Positions 1 to 6,304 of a DNA stretch of 64,000 bases are shown piece after piece (the first letter of the stretch is position 1; each line of letters opens with the position of its first letter). The translations under genes and the position numbers were made by a program. The notes under the pieces are model-generated. The model saw nothing but the letters and a program-made list of their open reading frames with translations, was not told the origin of the DNA and searched no databases. The stretch lies in contig NZ_JACVOX010000003.1 of assembly GCF_018882215.1 (NCBI RefSeq), positions 1-64,000 on the forward strand. Reading direction: 5' to 3'. This DNA comes from Polynucleobacter sp. AP-Kaivos-20-H2 (GTDB lineage Bacteria; Pseudomonadota; Gammaproteobacteria; Burkholderiales; Burkholderiaceae).

Positions 1-74
1 ACCCGCTTTAGACCGCCAAATTTTAAGAACTCTTTAACTACCTTTAGCTTGAACTGCTTGCTGTACTTGCTCAT
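1..74 (-). CDS. IS3-family transposase OrfA, N-terminal part only
   Basis: The first 24 codons run off the left edge of the window and read MSKYSKQFKLKVVKEF and onward, the typical basic N-terminus of an IS3/IS150-group OrfA, the helix-turn-helix protein made before programmed frameshifting into OrfB. Family assignment rests on this start and on the terminal repeat just upstream. The start ATG lies about 50 bp inside the element end, as is usual in this group. Whether the rest of the element is intact cannot be seen. Confidence 0.75.
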   Translation of the reverse strand, partial: MSKYSKQFKLKVVKEFLKFGGLKR

Positions 75-127
75 AAAACAAAACCCCCTTGGTTGGACAT
101 AACGTCCAACTTTTGGGGGTCAGTTCA
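1..127 (-). mobile_element. IS3-family (IS150-group) insertion sequence, one end
   Basis: The element end reads inward TGAACTGACCCCC then AAAAGTTGGAC (positions 127 to 104), which is the terminal inverted repeat style of IS150-group IS3 elements. The transposase start lies inside it. The base after the repeat begins CTCGGGTGG and a T-run, which matches the right half of the Rho-independent terminators found after the tRNA-like repeats further right. The IS therefore seems to have inserted into the loop of one more such terminator, whose left half would lie outside the window. Confidence 0.75.
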
Positions 128-183
128 CTCGGGTGGTTTTTACTATTGGTCGAGTGAGTTTAGAGCTGATATTTTTTGATTGC

Positions 184-288
184 TTAGTAGGACTCTAAAC
201 GAGAATACTTGCTAGAAATATAAGCCTTACGATACTCGCTGTAAGCCTCTAACAAGACTTGAAAAATATTTGGCGTTAATTTCATCAT
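184..288 (-). CDS. Possible small protein of 34 residues
   Basis: A short open frame starts MMKLTPNIFQVLLEAYSEYR and ends KYSRLESY. A GGGG stretch sits just upstream of the first ATG and could act as a weak ribosome binding site. The composition (aromatic and charged residues, no low-complexity run) is protein-like, but I recognise no family. It lies between the IS end and the first tRNA-like repeat and faces left, against most genes here. It may equally be the 3' remnant of a gene or a chance frame. Confidence 0.3.
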   Translation of the reverse strand: MMKLTPNIFQVLLEAYSEYRKAYISSKYSRLESY

Positions 289-410
289 TTCCCCAATTGT
301 GTGATTTGCGACATAACTATTCTGATGAATGAACATGTCACCCAGAAGAAGTTTTTATGACAATAAGGTAGTAAGCGAATACTTTCATTTGGCTATTTAA
401 AGAAAGGATA

Positions 411-460
411 GGATCAGACATCCTCGGCCCTGGTTCGATTCCGCCCCGGGCCACCAAGAA
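411..460 (+). repeat. tRNA-Phe-like 3' tail, copy 1
   Basis: The repeat reads GGATCAGACATCCTCGGCCC, then TGGTTCGATTCCGCC, then CCGGGCCACCAAGAA. The T-loop TTCGATT, a 3' acceptor strand and the CCA match the 3' part of a tRNA, best tRNA-Phe (recalled ...TCCTTGTGTCGGCGG-TTCGATT-CCGCC-CCTGGCC-ACCA). There is no 5' half, so it is not a tRNA gene. Only copies 1 and 2 of the conserved class keep the full TTCGATT loop. A 23-codon frame ends 10 bp upstream but is not convincing. Confidence 0.8.
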
Positions 461-465
461 TCTCA

Positions 466-492
466 ATAGCCCACTTGTTGGGCTATTTTCTT
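466..492 (+). terminator. Rho-independent terminator of tail copy 1 (class A)
   Basis: An 8-bp stem ATAGCCCA/TGGGCTAT with a 5-base loop is followed by TTTCTT. The same hairpin recurs after tail copy 5. Confidence 0.8.
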
Positions 493-612
493 ATAAGGCT
501 CGGCAGGGTTGGGCGCCATTGGTCTCGGATATCCCCAACGTGAAGCGTCCTTTAAAAGGACACTTCAATTATTCATCCTTGTGTTGGTAATGCCGTTTAA
601 AACGACAATTCA
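493..612 (+). repeat. Flank repeat downstream of class A tail, copy 1
   Basis: This stretch is alignable by eye with the segment after tail copy 5. Shared blocks are TTGGTCTC, CCTTTAAAAG, TCAATTATTCATCC and a final TTTAAAACGACA-type palindrome. It contains two palindromes with single-base centres: GTCCTTT-A-AAAGGAC (547-561) and GCCGTTT-A-AAACGAC (592-606), 45 bp apart centre to centre. No gene is seen between here and the cupin gene; the rest of that gap should carry the cupin promoter. Confidence 0.6.
591..608. repeat. GTCGTTT-N-AAACGAC palindrome, copy 1
   Basis: Inverted repeat GCCGTTT-A-AAACGAC. It is one of six related palindromes in intergenic gaps of the accessory region. It sits about 165 bp before the cupin start. 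Confidence 0.6.
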
Positions 613-770
613 TATTGTGCTCAAGGGTTAGTCCTAGCTATATTCCATCGCACTTAGCACTATCTTTAACAGTCGTATAAAAAGCCAATTCAAGATAGTT
701 ATCGGTTGGAGTAGACATTAACCACCTTTTGCGTAATTTTTCATTTAAGGTAAAAGACAGGGAGTTCGTT

Positions 771-1244
771 ATGAAAATATTGTTAGCCATGCTGTTTACA
801 TTTTTATTCTCCGCAACAGTTTATGCAGAGAATTTACCCGGTGGATTTATTACAGTTAAAGAAGATCAGATTGTTTGGAAGACCAATGAAAATGGGGTCA
901 AGCAAGCCACCCTATACGGAGATCCTAGCAAGCCAGGAATTTATGTGGTCCGCAATATTTTTCCTGCGGGAGTAATGAGCGCACCCCATTCTCACGATCA
1001 AGATCGATTTGTTACGGTAATCAGTGGGGTTTGGTATGCAGGCATGGGCCCTGAGTGGGATCCAAAAAAGAATATTCCAATGCCAGCAGGTAGTCTGATG
1101 TTTCATCCGGCTAACGGCGTACATTTTGATGGCGCCATGGCGGCTGATACCCAAGTGCAAATCATTGGTATGGGGCCAGTGAAGACAGACTGGATTTATC
1201 CTAAGGAAGACCGTTTTGGAAAACCGCATAAGTTAAGCCAGTAG
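771..1244 (+). CDS. Secreted cupin-domain protein
   Basis: A 157-residue protein with a clear Sec signal peptide (MKILLAMLFTFLFSATVYA, cleavage before EN) and one cupin barrel. The metal-site motif PHSHDQDRF lies near residues 72-80, and a second cupin motif includes FHPANGVHFDG. It is probably a periplasmic small-molecule-binding or enzymatic cupin with unknown substrate. An upstream in-frame ATG exists 14 codons earlier, but the chosen start follows a good GGGAG site and puts the signal peptide at the N-terminus. The stop codon is followed within a few bases by tRNA-like tail copy 2. Confidence 0.8.
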   Translation: MKILLAMLFTFLFSATVYAENLPGGFITVKEDQIVWKTNENGVKQATLYGDPSKPGIYVVRNIFPAGVMSAPHSHDQDRFVTVISGVWYAGMGPEWDPKKNIPMPAGSLMFHPANGVHFDGAMAADTQVQIIGMGPVKTDWIYPKEDRFGKPHKLSQ

Positions 1245-1291
1245 GAAGAAATCCTCAGCCTTGGTTCGATTCCGCCCCGGGCCACCAAGAA
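1245..1291 (+). repeat. tRNA-Phe-like 3' tail, copy 2
   Basis: Begins straight after the cupin stop codon. It contains AATCCTCAGCCTTGG, the full T-loop TTCGATT, CCGCC, CCGGGCC and ACCAAGAA. It is followed by a class B terminator. Confidence 0.8.
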
Positions 1292-1298
1292 TCACCAA

Positions 1299-1325
1299 AA
1301 CCACCTTCAGGTGGCTTTTTCATTT
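1299..1325 (+). terminator. Rho-independent terminator of tail copy 2 (class B)
   Basis: Stem CCACC/GGTGG with loop TTCA, then C and a T-run, then CATTTGG. This is the class B hairpin seen seven times. Confidence 0.85.
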
Positions 1326-1390
1326 GGGCCGACGGATGAGGATCTATTGGTCGGGACTAGAATGAGGAATAACCAACAAGAGGGGGTGTT

Positions 1391-1822
1391 ATGAGTTCTA
1401 AGAAATTTGTAGTTGGACTGCTATTTGGCATATCTGTATTTTCCTTGGCTGGTGCGGCAATGCCTGAACCACCAAATCCATTGGCAAACAGCAACCTGAC
1501 ATTTGATCAACGCCTTGAGCAAATGAAACAAACTGATGCCGCATTACTTAAGGCAACTCCAGAAGAGCGTAAAGAATATTGGCATAAGATGCGCGATCAA
1601 ATGAAGGCTTTAAGCCCTGAAGATCGCAAGTTGGTTCACGAGAAAATGAAGGCTCAATGGCAATCAATTACTCCTGAGCAAAAAGAAAGAATGAAAGCCG
1701 AGAGAAAGGCTTTCTTTGATGGATTAACGCCTGAAGAGCAGGCTGAGATGAAAGCCCGTAAAGCCAAATGGGAAAATATGAGTCCCGAGGAAAAGCAGAA
1801 GTGGCACAAGCAAGCTAGCTAG
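1391..1822 (+). CDS. Periplasmic Spy/DUF3106-like repeat protein, array copy
   Basis: A 143-residue protein with a signal peptide ending near AGAA and then about five tandem ~19-residue helical repeats built on (T/S)PE(E/D/Q)(R/K/Q): TPEERKEYW, SPEDRKLVH, TPEQKERMK, TPEEQAEMK, SPEEKQKWH. Such motifs occur in LTXXQ/Spy-type chaperone-like and DUF3106 proteins; the real function is unknown. A strong AGGGGG site precedes the ATG. It is nearly identical to the gene at 16937, and even the ~50 bp upstream are similar (GGGA.TAGAATG, ATAACCA). Its TAG stop directly abuts tail copy 3, unlike the second copy. Confidence 0.75.
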   Translation: MSSKKFVVGLLFGISVFSLAGAAMPEPPNPLANSNLTFDQRLEQMKQTDAALLKATPEERKEYWHKMRDQMKALSPEDRKLVHEKMKAQWQSITPEQKERMKAERKAFFDGLTPEEQAEMKARKAKWENMSPEEKQKWHKQAS

Positions 1823-1870
1823 GATCAGACATCCTCGGCCCTGGTCGATTCCGCCCCGGGCCACCAAGAA
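1821..1870 (+). repeat. tRNA-Phe-like 3' tail, copy 3
   Basis: The repeat shares bases with the TAG stop of the preceding gene (TAGGATCAGACATCC). The T-loop has lost one T (TCGATT instead of TTCGATT); the CCGGGCCACCAAGAA end is intact. Confidence 0.85.
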
Positions 1871-1876
1871 TTCAAA

Positions 1877-1901
1877 AAGAGAGCTTCTAGCCCTCTTTTT
1901 T
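1877..1901 (+). terminator. Rho-independent terminator of tail copy 3 (unique hairpin)
   Basis: Stem AAGAG-A-GCT / AGC-C-CTCTT with loop TCT, followed by a T-run and CATTTG. The stem differs from classes A and B although the tail before it is nearly identical. Confidence 0.65.
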
Positions 1902-1997
1902 CATTTGAAAGTTAGCATCGACACTATAAATCTTGTTTTTTATTCCAGAGTAGCTAATAGTCAAGGCAATGCAACTAGGGTGACTAACCTAAGCGTG

Positions 1998-2345
1998 TTA
2001 TCCAAAGAAGCAGCCATATTGATCGGCATCAATAACTTGTAGTGCCTCATTGAGATCTTTTGAGATTGGATTTGGCTCATAGGCTTGCCATTTTCCGCTG
2101 GCTCGCATCCAATAAATATGCCACAGAGCCTCAGACTGTATATACCGAAATTTTACAAACGGTCGTCGAGTTAACTCTCCTGGTTTTCCACGCCACAAAG
2201 GGCGAACTTCAAAAACACTTACAGTCTGGCCATCGATTTCGTAATCGTAATCAAGATCTTTTTTGATTTCAAGTGGAGCCAGAAGCAGACACCACTGCCC
2301 GACCAAATAGTCAATATCCCCTAGCTGTTCAATGCTAAATGCCAT
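1998..2345 (-). CDS. DUF3024-family protein
   Basis: A 115-residue protein without signal peptide or membrane segment. The pattern fits the DUF3024 family: VRPLWRGKPGE, then KFRYIQSEALWHIYWMR, and the C-terminal AD-(Q)YGCFFG signature. The function of the family is not known to me. It faces left between two rightward units, and is followed downstream (leftwards) by tail copy 3 and its terminator, which point against it. It has no partner gene. Confidence 0.7.
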   Translation of the reverse strand: MAFSIEQLGDIDYLVGQWCLLLAPLEIKKDLDYDYEIDGQTVSVFEVRPLWRGKPGELTRRPFVKFRYIQSEALWHIYWMRASGKWQAYEPNPISKDLNEALQVIDADQYGCFFG

Positions 2346-2448
2346 ATCTGATTAGTTGTCCCAGAAAGTAAAACTGATCAATCAATTTTATTTCAAACAT
2401 AGCTATTATGAATTATGGGTGAAATGATTACAGTGGATATAGACGTTC

Positions 2449-2760
2449 TCAGACTAAATGAAGCTCAACTCTCTTGCCCAAGGCCGCCGCATACTTTCTT
2501 AGGGTAGTTAGGCTTGGGGAATGTTTGCCGGTAGCCAGAGAGCTTTCTAATCTAGCAATAGCTGGGGTTTGTGTTCCCATCTTTTTTGCCACTTGAGCTT
2601 GCGTTAATCCAGCCTCTTTCCTTGCCGTAAGAATCTCATCAAGAATAGCAAATTCAGTGCGATCAAGTTCTTTGACTGCGGCTTTTACAGCTGGCTTTTT
2701 AAGCATTTTGCTTATCATTTGTTTATGGGTAAGCATTTTTGTTTTCTTCTGTGTTGTCAT
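2449..2760 (-). CDS. HigA-type antitoxin, XRE helix-turn-helix
   Basis: A 103-residue protein whose C-terminal half is a Cro/C1-type HTH: RKEAGLTQAQVAKKMGTQ, then AIARLES and SPSLTTLRKYAAALG. The N-terminus is basic. I chose the ATG that overlaps the toxin stop codon (ATGA) and follows an AAGGAG site; a GTG three codons earlier is possible. It is the second gene of a toxin-first pair and should neutralise the upstream RelE/HigB-like toxin and repress the shared promoter. Confidence 0.8.
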   Translation of the reverse strand: MTTQKKTKMLTHKQMISKMLKKPAVKAAVKELDRTEFAILDEILTARKEAGLTQAQVAKKMGTQTPAIARLESSLATGKHSPSLTTLRKYAAALGKRVELHLV

Positions 2761-3080
2761 TTTTTCCACTCCTTCATACGTGCTTTCGCAATCTTTAATT
2801 CTTTCTCAGGCGTCTTTTGAGTCTTCTTAATAAAGCTATGGAGCATCACTATTTCTTTCTCCACCATCGTACAAAAGAAAACTCGGGCGATACCTTCAGC
2901 CCCTTTAAGTCTTAATTCAAATAAGCCGCCGCCAAATGAATCCGTATGAGGCAAGCCTAAATTCGGCCCATGCTCAATCATTCGAGTGGTCAATCCAATA
3001 TAGCGAGCTTGAAGCGTGTCGGGAAGATTCATAATGTCTTCTTGAACCTGCTCGCTGTAATAAAGGATGGAATAGCTCAT
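2757..3080 (-). CDS. HigB/RelE-like toxin (Gp49-like family)
   Basis: A 107-residue protein of the RelE/ParE superfamily, Gp49-like (HigB) branch: SEQVQEDIMNLP, then LGLPHTDSFGGGLFELRLKGAEGIARVFFC and the C-terminal LHSFIKKTQKTPEKELKIAKAR. These match the conserved LHGF-KKT-KTP-EI--A core of this toxin group, which acts as ribosome-dependent mRNA interferases. Toxin-first order with a 4-base overlap to the antitoxin is usual for higBA. The promoter region carries a perfect 22-bp palindrome. Confidence 0.8.
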   Translation of the reverse strand: MSYSILYYSEQVQEDIMNLPDTLQARYIGLTTRMIEHGPNLGLPHTDSFGGGLFELRLKGAEGIARVFFCTMVEKEIVMLHSFIKKTQKTPEKELKIAKARMKEWKK

Positions 3081-3086
3081 TTGTTT

Positions 3087-3108
3087 ATGTTAACAAATTT
3101 GTTAACAT
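3087..3108. promoter_or_regulatory. Perfect 22-bp palindrome, probable HigA operator
   Basis: Two 11-base arms (ATGTTAACAAA and its complement) form a perfect palindrome starting 7 bp upstream of the toxin ATG. Autorepressing antitoxins commonly bind such sites; binding here is inferred from position and symmetry. Confidence 0.65.
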
Positions 3109-3150
3109 TGAACAAGAGTAAATTTCTTATTAAAGCGATAGTCTTAGGGC

Positions 3151-3200
3151 AGGATTAGACATTCTCGGACCCGGTCGATTCCGCCCCGGGCCACCAAGAA
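3151..3200 (+). repeat. tRNA-Phe-like 3' tail, copy 4
   Basis: AGGATTAGACATTCTCGG, ACCCGG, TCGATT, CCGCC, CCGGGCCACCAAGAA. No rightward gene ends just upstream; the preceding genes are the leftward toxin-antitoxin pair. The T-arm change TGG to CGG keeps pairing with CCG. Confidence 0.8.
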
Positions 3201-3207
3201 ACAAATA

Positions 3208-3238
3208 ATGCCTCGCTTTATGCGGGGCATTTTCTTTT
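3208..3238 (+). terminator. Rho-independent terminator of tail copy 4 (unique hairpin)
   Basis: Stem ATGCC-T-CGC / GCG-G-GGCAT with loop TTTAT, then TTTCTTTT. The first bases of the stem also form an in-frame ATG of the next gene, but that start would lie inside the terminator. Confidence 0.75.
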
Positions 3239-3258
3239 GTTCGGGCGTAAAATGGCCA

Positions 3259-4110
3259 ATGTTGTATTTTATATTGAGGTTCTTTAGCTCACTGCCATTG
3301 GCGGCCATTCAGATGGCTGGGGCTTGTATAGGACTATTGATTTATTTGTGCTCCCCTCAGTACCGGACGCGCTTATATAAAAATCACCAGAGTGCCGCAA
3401 ATTATTGTGGGTTCAAATTTACCCCGTGGAGGGCGGCAATTGAATCCGGAATAATGTTTGCTGACACCCTATGGATTTGGAGACATCCAAAATCTTCTCT
3501 CGCTAAAACAACCATAGAAAACTTAGGTCAAATTATTGAGTTATCCAAAAATGGAAAGGGAGTAATTATTCTTGCTTCACATTTTGGTGGATTTGAAATA
3601 GTGCCTCGTATTTTTGCCGAACATACAAGAGCGACGGTAATGTATAGGCCTGCTCGAAAGGGGTGGGTGAATAAGTTAATGCTTAAATCTCGCCAGCATT
3701 CTCAAATGGTATTTGTTGAGGCAAACATTGGTGGAGTACGTCAAATTAAGCGTGCCTTAGTAAGGGGTGAGGTAGTTGGCCTATTGGCGGATCAGGTGCC
3801 TAGCGTTGGCGATGGGGTGTGGGCTAAATTTTTTAATCAATATGCTTATACAACCTCATTTCCAATTAAATTGGCTCGCCAAGTAAATGTAGCAATCCTT
3901 TTTGTTAGCGCAGAAAGACTGGGATTGGGAAAGGGCTGGCTCATTAAGAGCCAATTGATGAATGAGGCATTTCCTGATTGTTTAGTTGATGCCTGTACGG
4001 AAATGAATCATTATTTTGAGGAGATGATACTTTCTAAGCCACATCAATATATGTGGTCTTACAACCGCTACAAAAGACCAGCTGGAGCAGAATTGGCTCC
4101 CACAGAGTAA
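3259..4110 (+). CDS. LpxL/HtrB-like lipid A acyltransferase family, array copy
   Basis: A 283-residue, membrane-associated acyltransferase of the LpxL/LpxM/HtrB family, with an N-terminal hydrophobic segment and the catalytic HX4E motif HFGGFE (His108, Glu113), followed by MYRP and LLADQVPS. It probably transfers acyl chains to lipid A or another lysolipid at the inner membrane. The longest frame starts 17 codons earlier inside the preceding terminator, so I chose the internal ATG before LYFILRFFSSLPLA, which aligns with the N-terminus of the paralogue at 54792. Both share the end WSYNRYK.PAGAEL. The stop is followed directly by tail copy 5. Confidence 0.8.
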   Translation: MLYFILRFFSSLPLAAIQMAGACIGLLIYLCSPQYRTRLYKNHQSAANYCGFKFTPWRAAIESGIMFADTLWIWRHPKSSLAKTTIENLGQIIELSKNGKGVIILASHFGGFEIVPRIFAEHTRATVMYRPARKGWVNKLMLKSRQHSQMVFVEANIGGVRQIKRALVRGEVVGLLADQVPSVGDGVWAKFFNQYAYTTSFPIKLARQVNVAILFVSAERLGLGKGWLIKSQLMNEAFPDCLVDACTEMNHYFEEMILSKPHQYMWSYNRYKRPAGAELAPTE

Positions 4111-4154
4111 GGCATCCTAGGCCCCTGGTCGATTCCGCCCCGGGCCACCAAGAA
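4111..4154 (+). repeat. tRNA-Phe-like 3' tail, copy 5
   Basis: Starts at the base after the acyltransferase TAA stop: GGCATCCTAGGCCCC, TGG, TCGATT, CCGCC, CCGGGCCACCAAGAA. Confidence 0.85.
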
Positions 4155-4159
4155 TCTCG

Positions 4160-4187
4160 ATAGCCCACTTGTTGGGCTATTTTCTTT
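4160..4187 (+). terminator. Rho-independent terminator of tail copy 5 (class A)
   Basis: Same ATAGCCCA/TGGGCTAT hairpin as after copy 1, then TTTCTTTT. Confidence 0.85.
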
Positions 4188-4297
4188 TGGGTTGGATCCC
4201 TTGGTCTCAGATGTCCCTATTAGGAAACATCCTTTAAAAGAACATGTCAATTATTCATCCCTGCGTCCATCAATGTCGTTTTAAACGACATTATTAA
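4188..4297 (+). repeat. Flank repeat downstream of class A tail, copy 2
   Basis: Diverged second copy of the segment after tail 1 (TTGGTCTC, TCCTTTAAAAG, TCAATTATTCATCC, palindrome). The first of the two internal palindromes is degenerate here (TCCTTTA-AAAGAAC) and the second is perfect. The centre-to-centre distance, about 46 bp, is kept. Confidence 0.6.
4272..4292. repeat. GTCGTTT-N-AAACGAC palindrome, copy 2 (perfect)
   Basis: Perfect 10-bp arms AATGTCGTTT and AAACGACATT around a single T, ending 28 bp before the histidine kinase start. It is the best copy of the family. Confidence 0.7.
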
Positions 4298-4320
4298 TGA
4301 TCTTTAGTACTATCTAGATC

Positions 4321-5766
4321 ATGGAAGTAGCCAACAAAATCTTTTTTATCGTTTTTGCTCTCATTACCTTCGCTATTTTACTGAGCGCAATTCCACAATT
4401 TCAGGCTCCAAGGTCGGAATGGCCCAGCATCTATTGGCCATTAAGTACATGTTTTTACACCCTTACTTGCCTAAACTTTGGGATTGCCTTATGGGTTAAT
4501 AAGTTTCTCTTAACGATAGCCAATACCTCGTTATTAATGTCGTCTCTGGCCCTCGTGTTTTTATACCGCTCTTGGGGCGAAAAGCCGTTTAATAAAATAC
4601 AAACCCTACTGCTTTGGTTAATCCCTTTAGGCGTTGCTATTCTGTATGAGCCATTAAGAGTGACCCCAGACACATTTCTTCAGCGAGTCGCCTTAATAAC
4701 AATTACTCAGGAAATCTTGGTGGCTTGGCAATTATGGGAATTAATAAAATTTTATAAAAAAGATCGTCCAAGCATTGTGAGTTGGATTATCTTTTTAACC
4801 ATATTCACGCTGATCGGTAATGTTTTCAGGACTTATCGGATTTTGACTGGCGATGGTCCAACTAATATCTTCCTCTATACCGAAGATGCCTTTGCCCTAG
4901 GGCTCAGATGGATTACCTACGCATCTAACATCATGACTTTTGTCGCGTTGGGAATGTTTTATTTTCAAAAACAGCTCACTAAAGAAAATCAAATTGCCAA
5001 TGCTCTTAAAAGTACTAAAGAGGAAAATGAAAAAATTACTGAGCTCTTAAAAGAAAAAGAGCGACTCATCTATGGCTTGATGAAAGCGAATAAAACTTCT
5101 GCTACTGGTGCTCTATCGGCATCGATTGCTCACGAGCTCAATCAACCGCTTGGGGCATCAAACCTCAATATCCAGTTTCTAAAAATGAAATTGGAAAAGG
5201 GCGCACTCAATCCAGAGCTGGGTAAAGAGATACTGGACTCACTGGAGGCTGATAACAAACGAGCCGCAACAATTGTCAAATCACTCAGGTCAATTTTTAC
5301 AGATAGCGATTCTAGTGCTCAAGAGGTTAAATTGAGTGATTTGATTTCAAAAGTGCTTGATATTGTTAAGCCAGAACTCAAGAGTAAGAATATTCAAATT
5401 CAGCTAGGAGTTGATGATGGCTTATTGGTTCGGGTAAATTCTTCTGAAATCGAACAAGTCATATTAAATTTGCTCAATAACGCGATTCAAGCGTTGGCAA
5501 ATTCAGGCACGCTCCAGCGCCGCATTGCTATAGAGGCCATAAAGGCTGACAAATTCGTTCTATTAAGCATTTCTGATAATGGCCCAGGCGTGCCCCCAGA
5601 ATTTAAATCCCACCTCTTTGAGCTGTTAAGCACCACCAAGCAGACTGGTATGGGGCTAGGGCTATGGCTATGTAAGCATATTGTTACTAGATATAGTGGT
5701 TCGATCCATTATGAAGACGTTGTTGGCGGCGGAGCTAAGTTTGTCGTTGAGTTGCCTTTAACTTAG
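4321..5766 (+). CDS. Orphan membrane sensor histidine kinase
   Basis: A 481-residue kinase. About six or seven hydrophobic segments fill residues 1-220, with no recognised periplasmic sensor domain. A short coiled coil follows, then the HisKA box ASIAHELNQP (phospho-acceptor His271), the N-box EIEQVILNLLNNAIQ near 377, the G1 box DNGPGVP near 419 and the G2 box TGMGLGLWLCKHIV. It has the DctB/NtrB-like style of HELNQPL kinases. No response regulator is adjacent; the next gene is an XRE-type regulator. The perfect palindrome just upstream could be its operator. The signal is unknown. Confidence 0.85.
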   Translation: MEVANKIFFIVFALITFAILLSAIPQFQAPRSEWPSIYWPLSTCFYTLTCLNFGIALWVNKFLLTIANTSLLMSSLALVFLYRSWGEKPFNKIQTLLLWLIPLGVAILYEPLRVTPDTFLQRVALITITQEILVAWQLWELIKFYKKDRPSIVSWIIFLTIFTLIGNVFRTYRILTGDGPTNIFLYTEDAFALGLRWITYASNIMTFVALGMFYFQKQLTKENQIANALKSTKEENEKITELLKEKERLIYGLMKANKTSATGALSASIAHELNQPLGASNLNIQFLKMKLEKGALNPELGKEILDSLEADNKRAATIVKSLRSIFTDSDSSAQEVKLSDLISKVLDIVKPELKSKNIQIQLGVDDGLLVRVNSSEIEQVILNLLNNAIQALANSGTLQRRIAIEAIKADKFVLLSISDNGPGVPPEFKSHLFELLSTTKQTGMGLGLWLCKHIVTRYSGSIHYEDVVGGGAKFVVELPLT

Positions 5767-5831
5767 CCGAAGGGCTAATTGACCCCAGTCTTCACGAGGA
5801 AGACTATAGAGACCTATTCGTTCGGGGCCTT

Positions 5832-6143
5832 ATGAACTTAGCAGAAATACAATCCTTTAAGCAAATTGGTAGGCGTCTTCGCAGTGAGCGTGAGAAGCGA
5901 GGTCTAACTTTGCCGGCAGTTGCTGGATTGTGTGGAATGAGTATTTCTGAATTAGTACGCATTGAAAACGGGGAACTATTAGGATTTAGACAGGCGCTTG
6001 ACGCCACAATTAATAATGCTGAGATATATGCCAAGGCATTAGATGTTGAGTTAGATAGTGGGGAGAGACAGCATTCTGGAATGGTATCAATAAATGCTAA
6101 AAATGATGATGTTTTTATTCCAGTCTTTTTAAGAAAAAAATAA
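5832..6143 (+). CDS. XRE-family DNA-binding regulator
   Basis: A 103-residue protein with an N-terminal HTH (GRRLRSEREKRGLTLPAVAGLCGMS, ELVRIENGE) and a variable C-terminus ending in FLRKK. It lies 65 bp after the kinase on the same strand. Two small hairpins lie between (TTAGCC/GGCTAA over the kinase stop, AGTCTT/AAGACT before this gene), so co-transcription is uncertain. It may be a solitary repressor or half of a decayed toxin-antitoxin module. Tail copy 6 follows 33 bp after its stop. Confidence 0.75.
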   Translation: MNLAEIQSFKQIGRRLRSEREKRGLTLPAVAGLCGMSISELVRIENGELLGFRQALDATINNAEIYAKALDVELDSGERQHSGMVSINAKNDDVFIPVFLRKK

Positions 6144-6176
6144 CTATTTCGGTTAGTCCGTACAGACTATTTAAAA

Positions 6177-6227
6177 CAGAGTCAGACATCCTCAGCCCTG
6201 GTCGATTCCGCCCCGGGCCACCAAGAA
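6177..6227 (+). repeat. tRNA-Phe-like 3' tail, copy 6
   Basis: CAGAGTCAGACATCCTCAG, CCCTGG, TCGATT, CCGCC, CCGGGCCACCAAGAA, about 35 bp after the XRE stop rather than abutting it. Confidence 0.85.
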
Positions 6228-6234
6228 ACACCAA

Positions 6235-6260
6235 AACCACCTTCGGGTGGTTTTTTCATT
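6235..6260 (+). terminator. Rho-independent terminator of tail copy 6 (class B)
   Basis: Stem CCACC/GGTGG, tetraloop TTCG, six T residues, then CATTT. Confidence 0.9.
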
Positions 6261-6304
6261 TCCCCGTTGATAGAATCTAGCAAATACTAAAATAAAGGGA
6301 AGCA

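Noticed and set aside
329..400. 23-codon frame MNMSPRRSFY... ending 10 bp before tail 1
   Set aside because: No clear ribosome binding site or family; too short to claim although its position before a tail fits the pattern.
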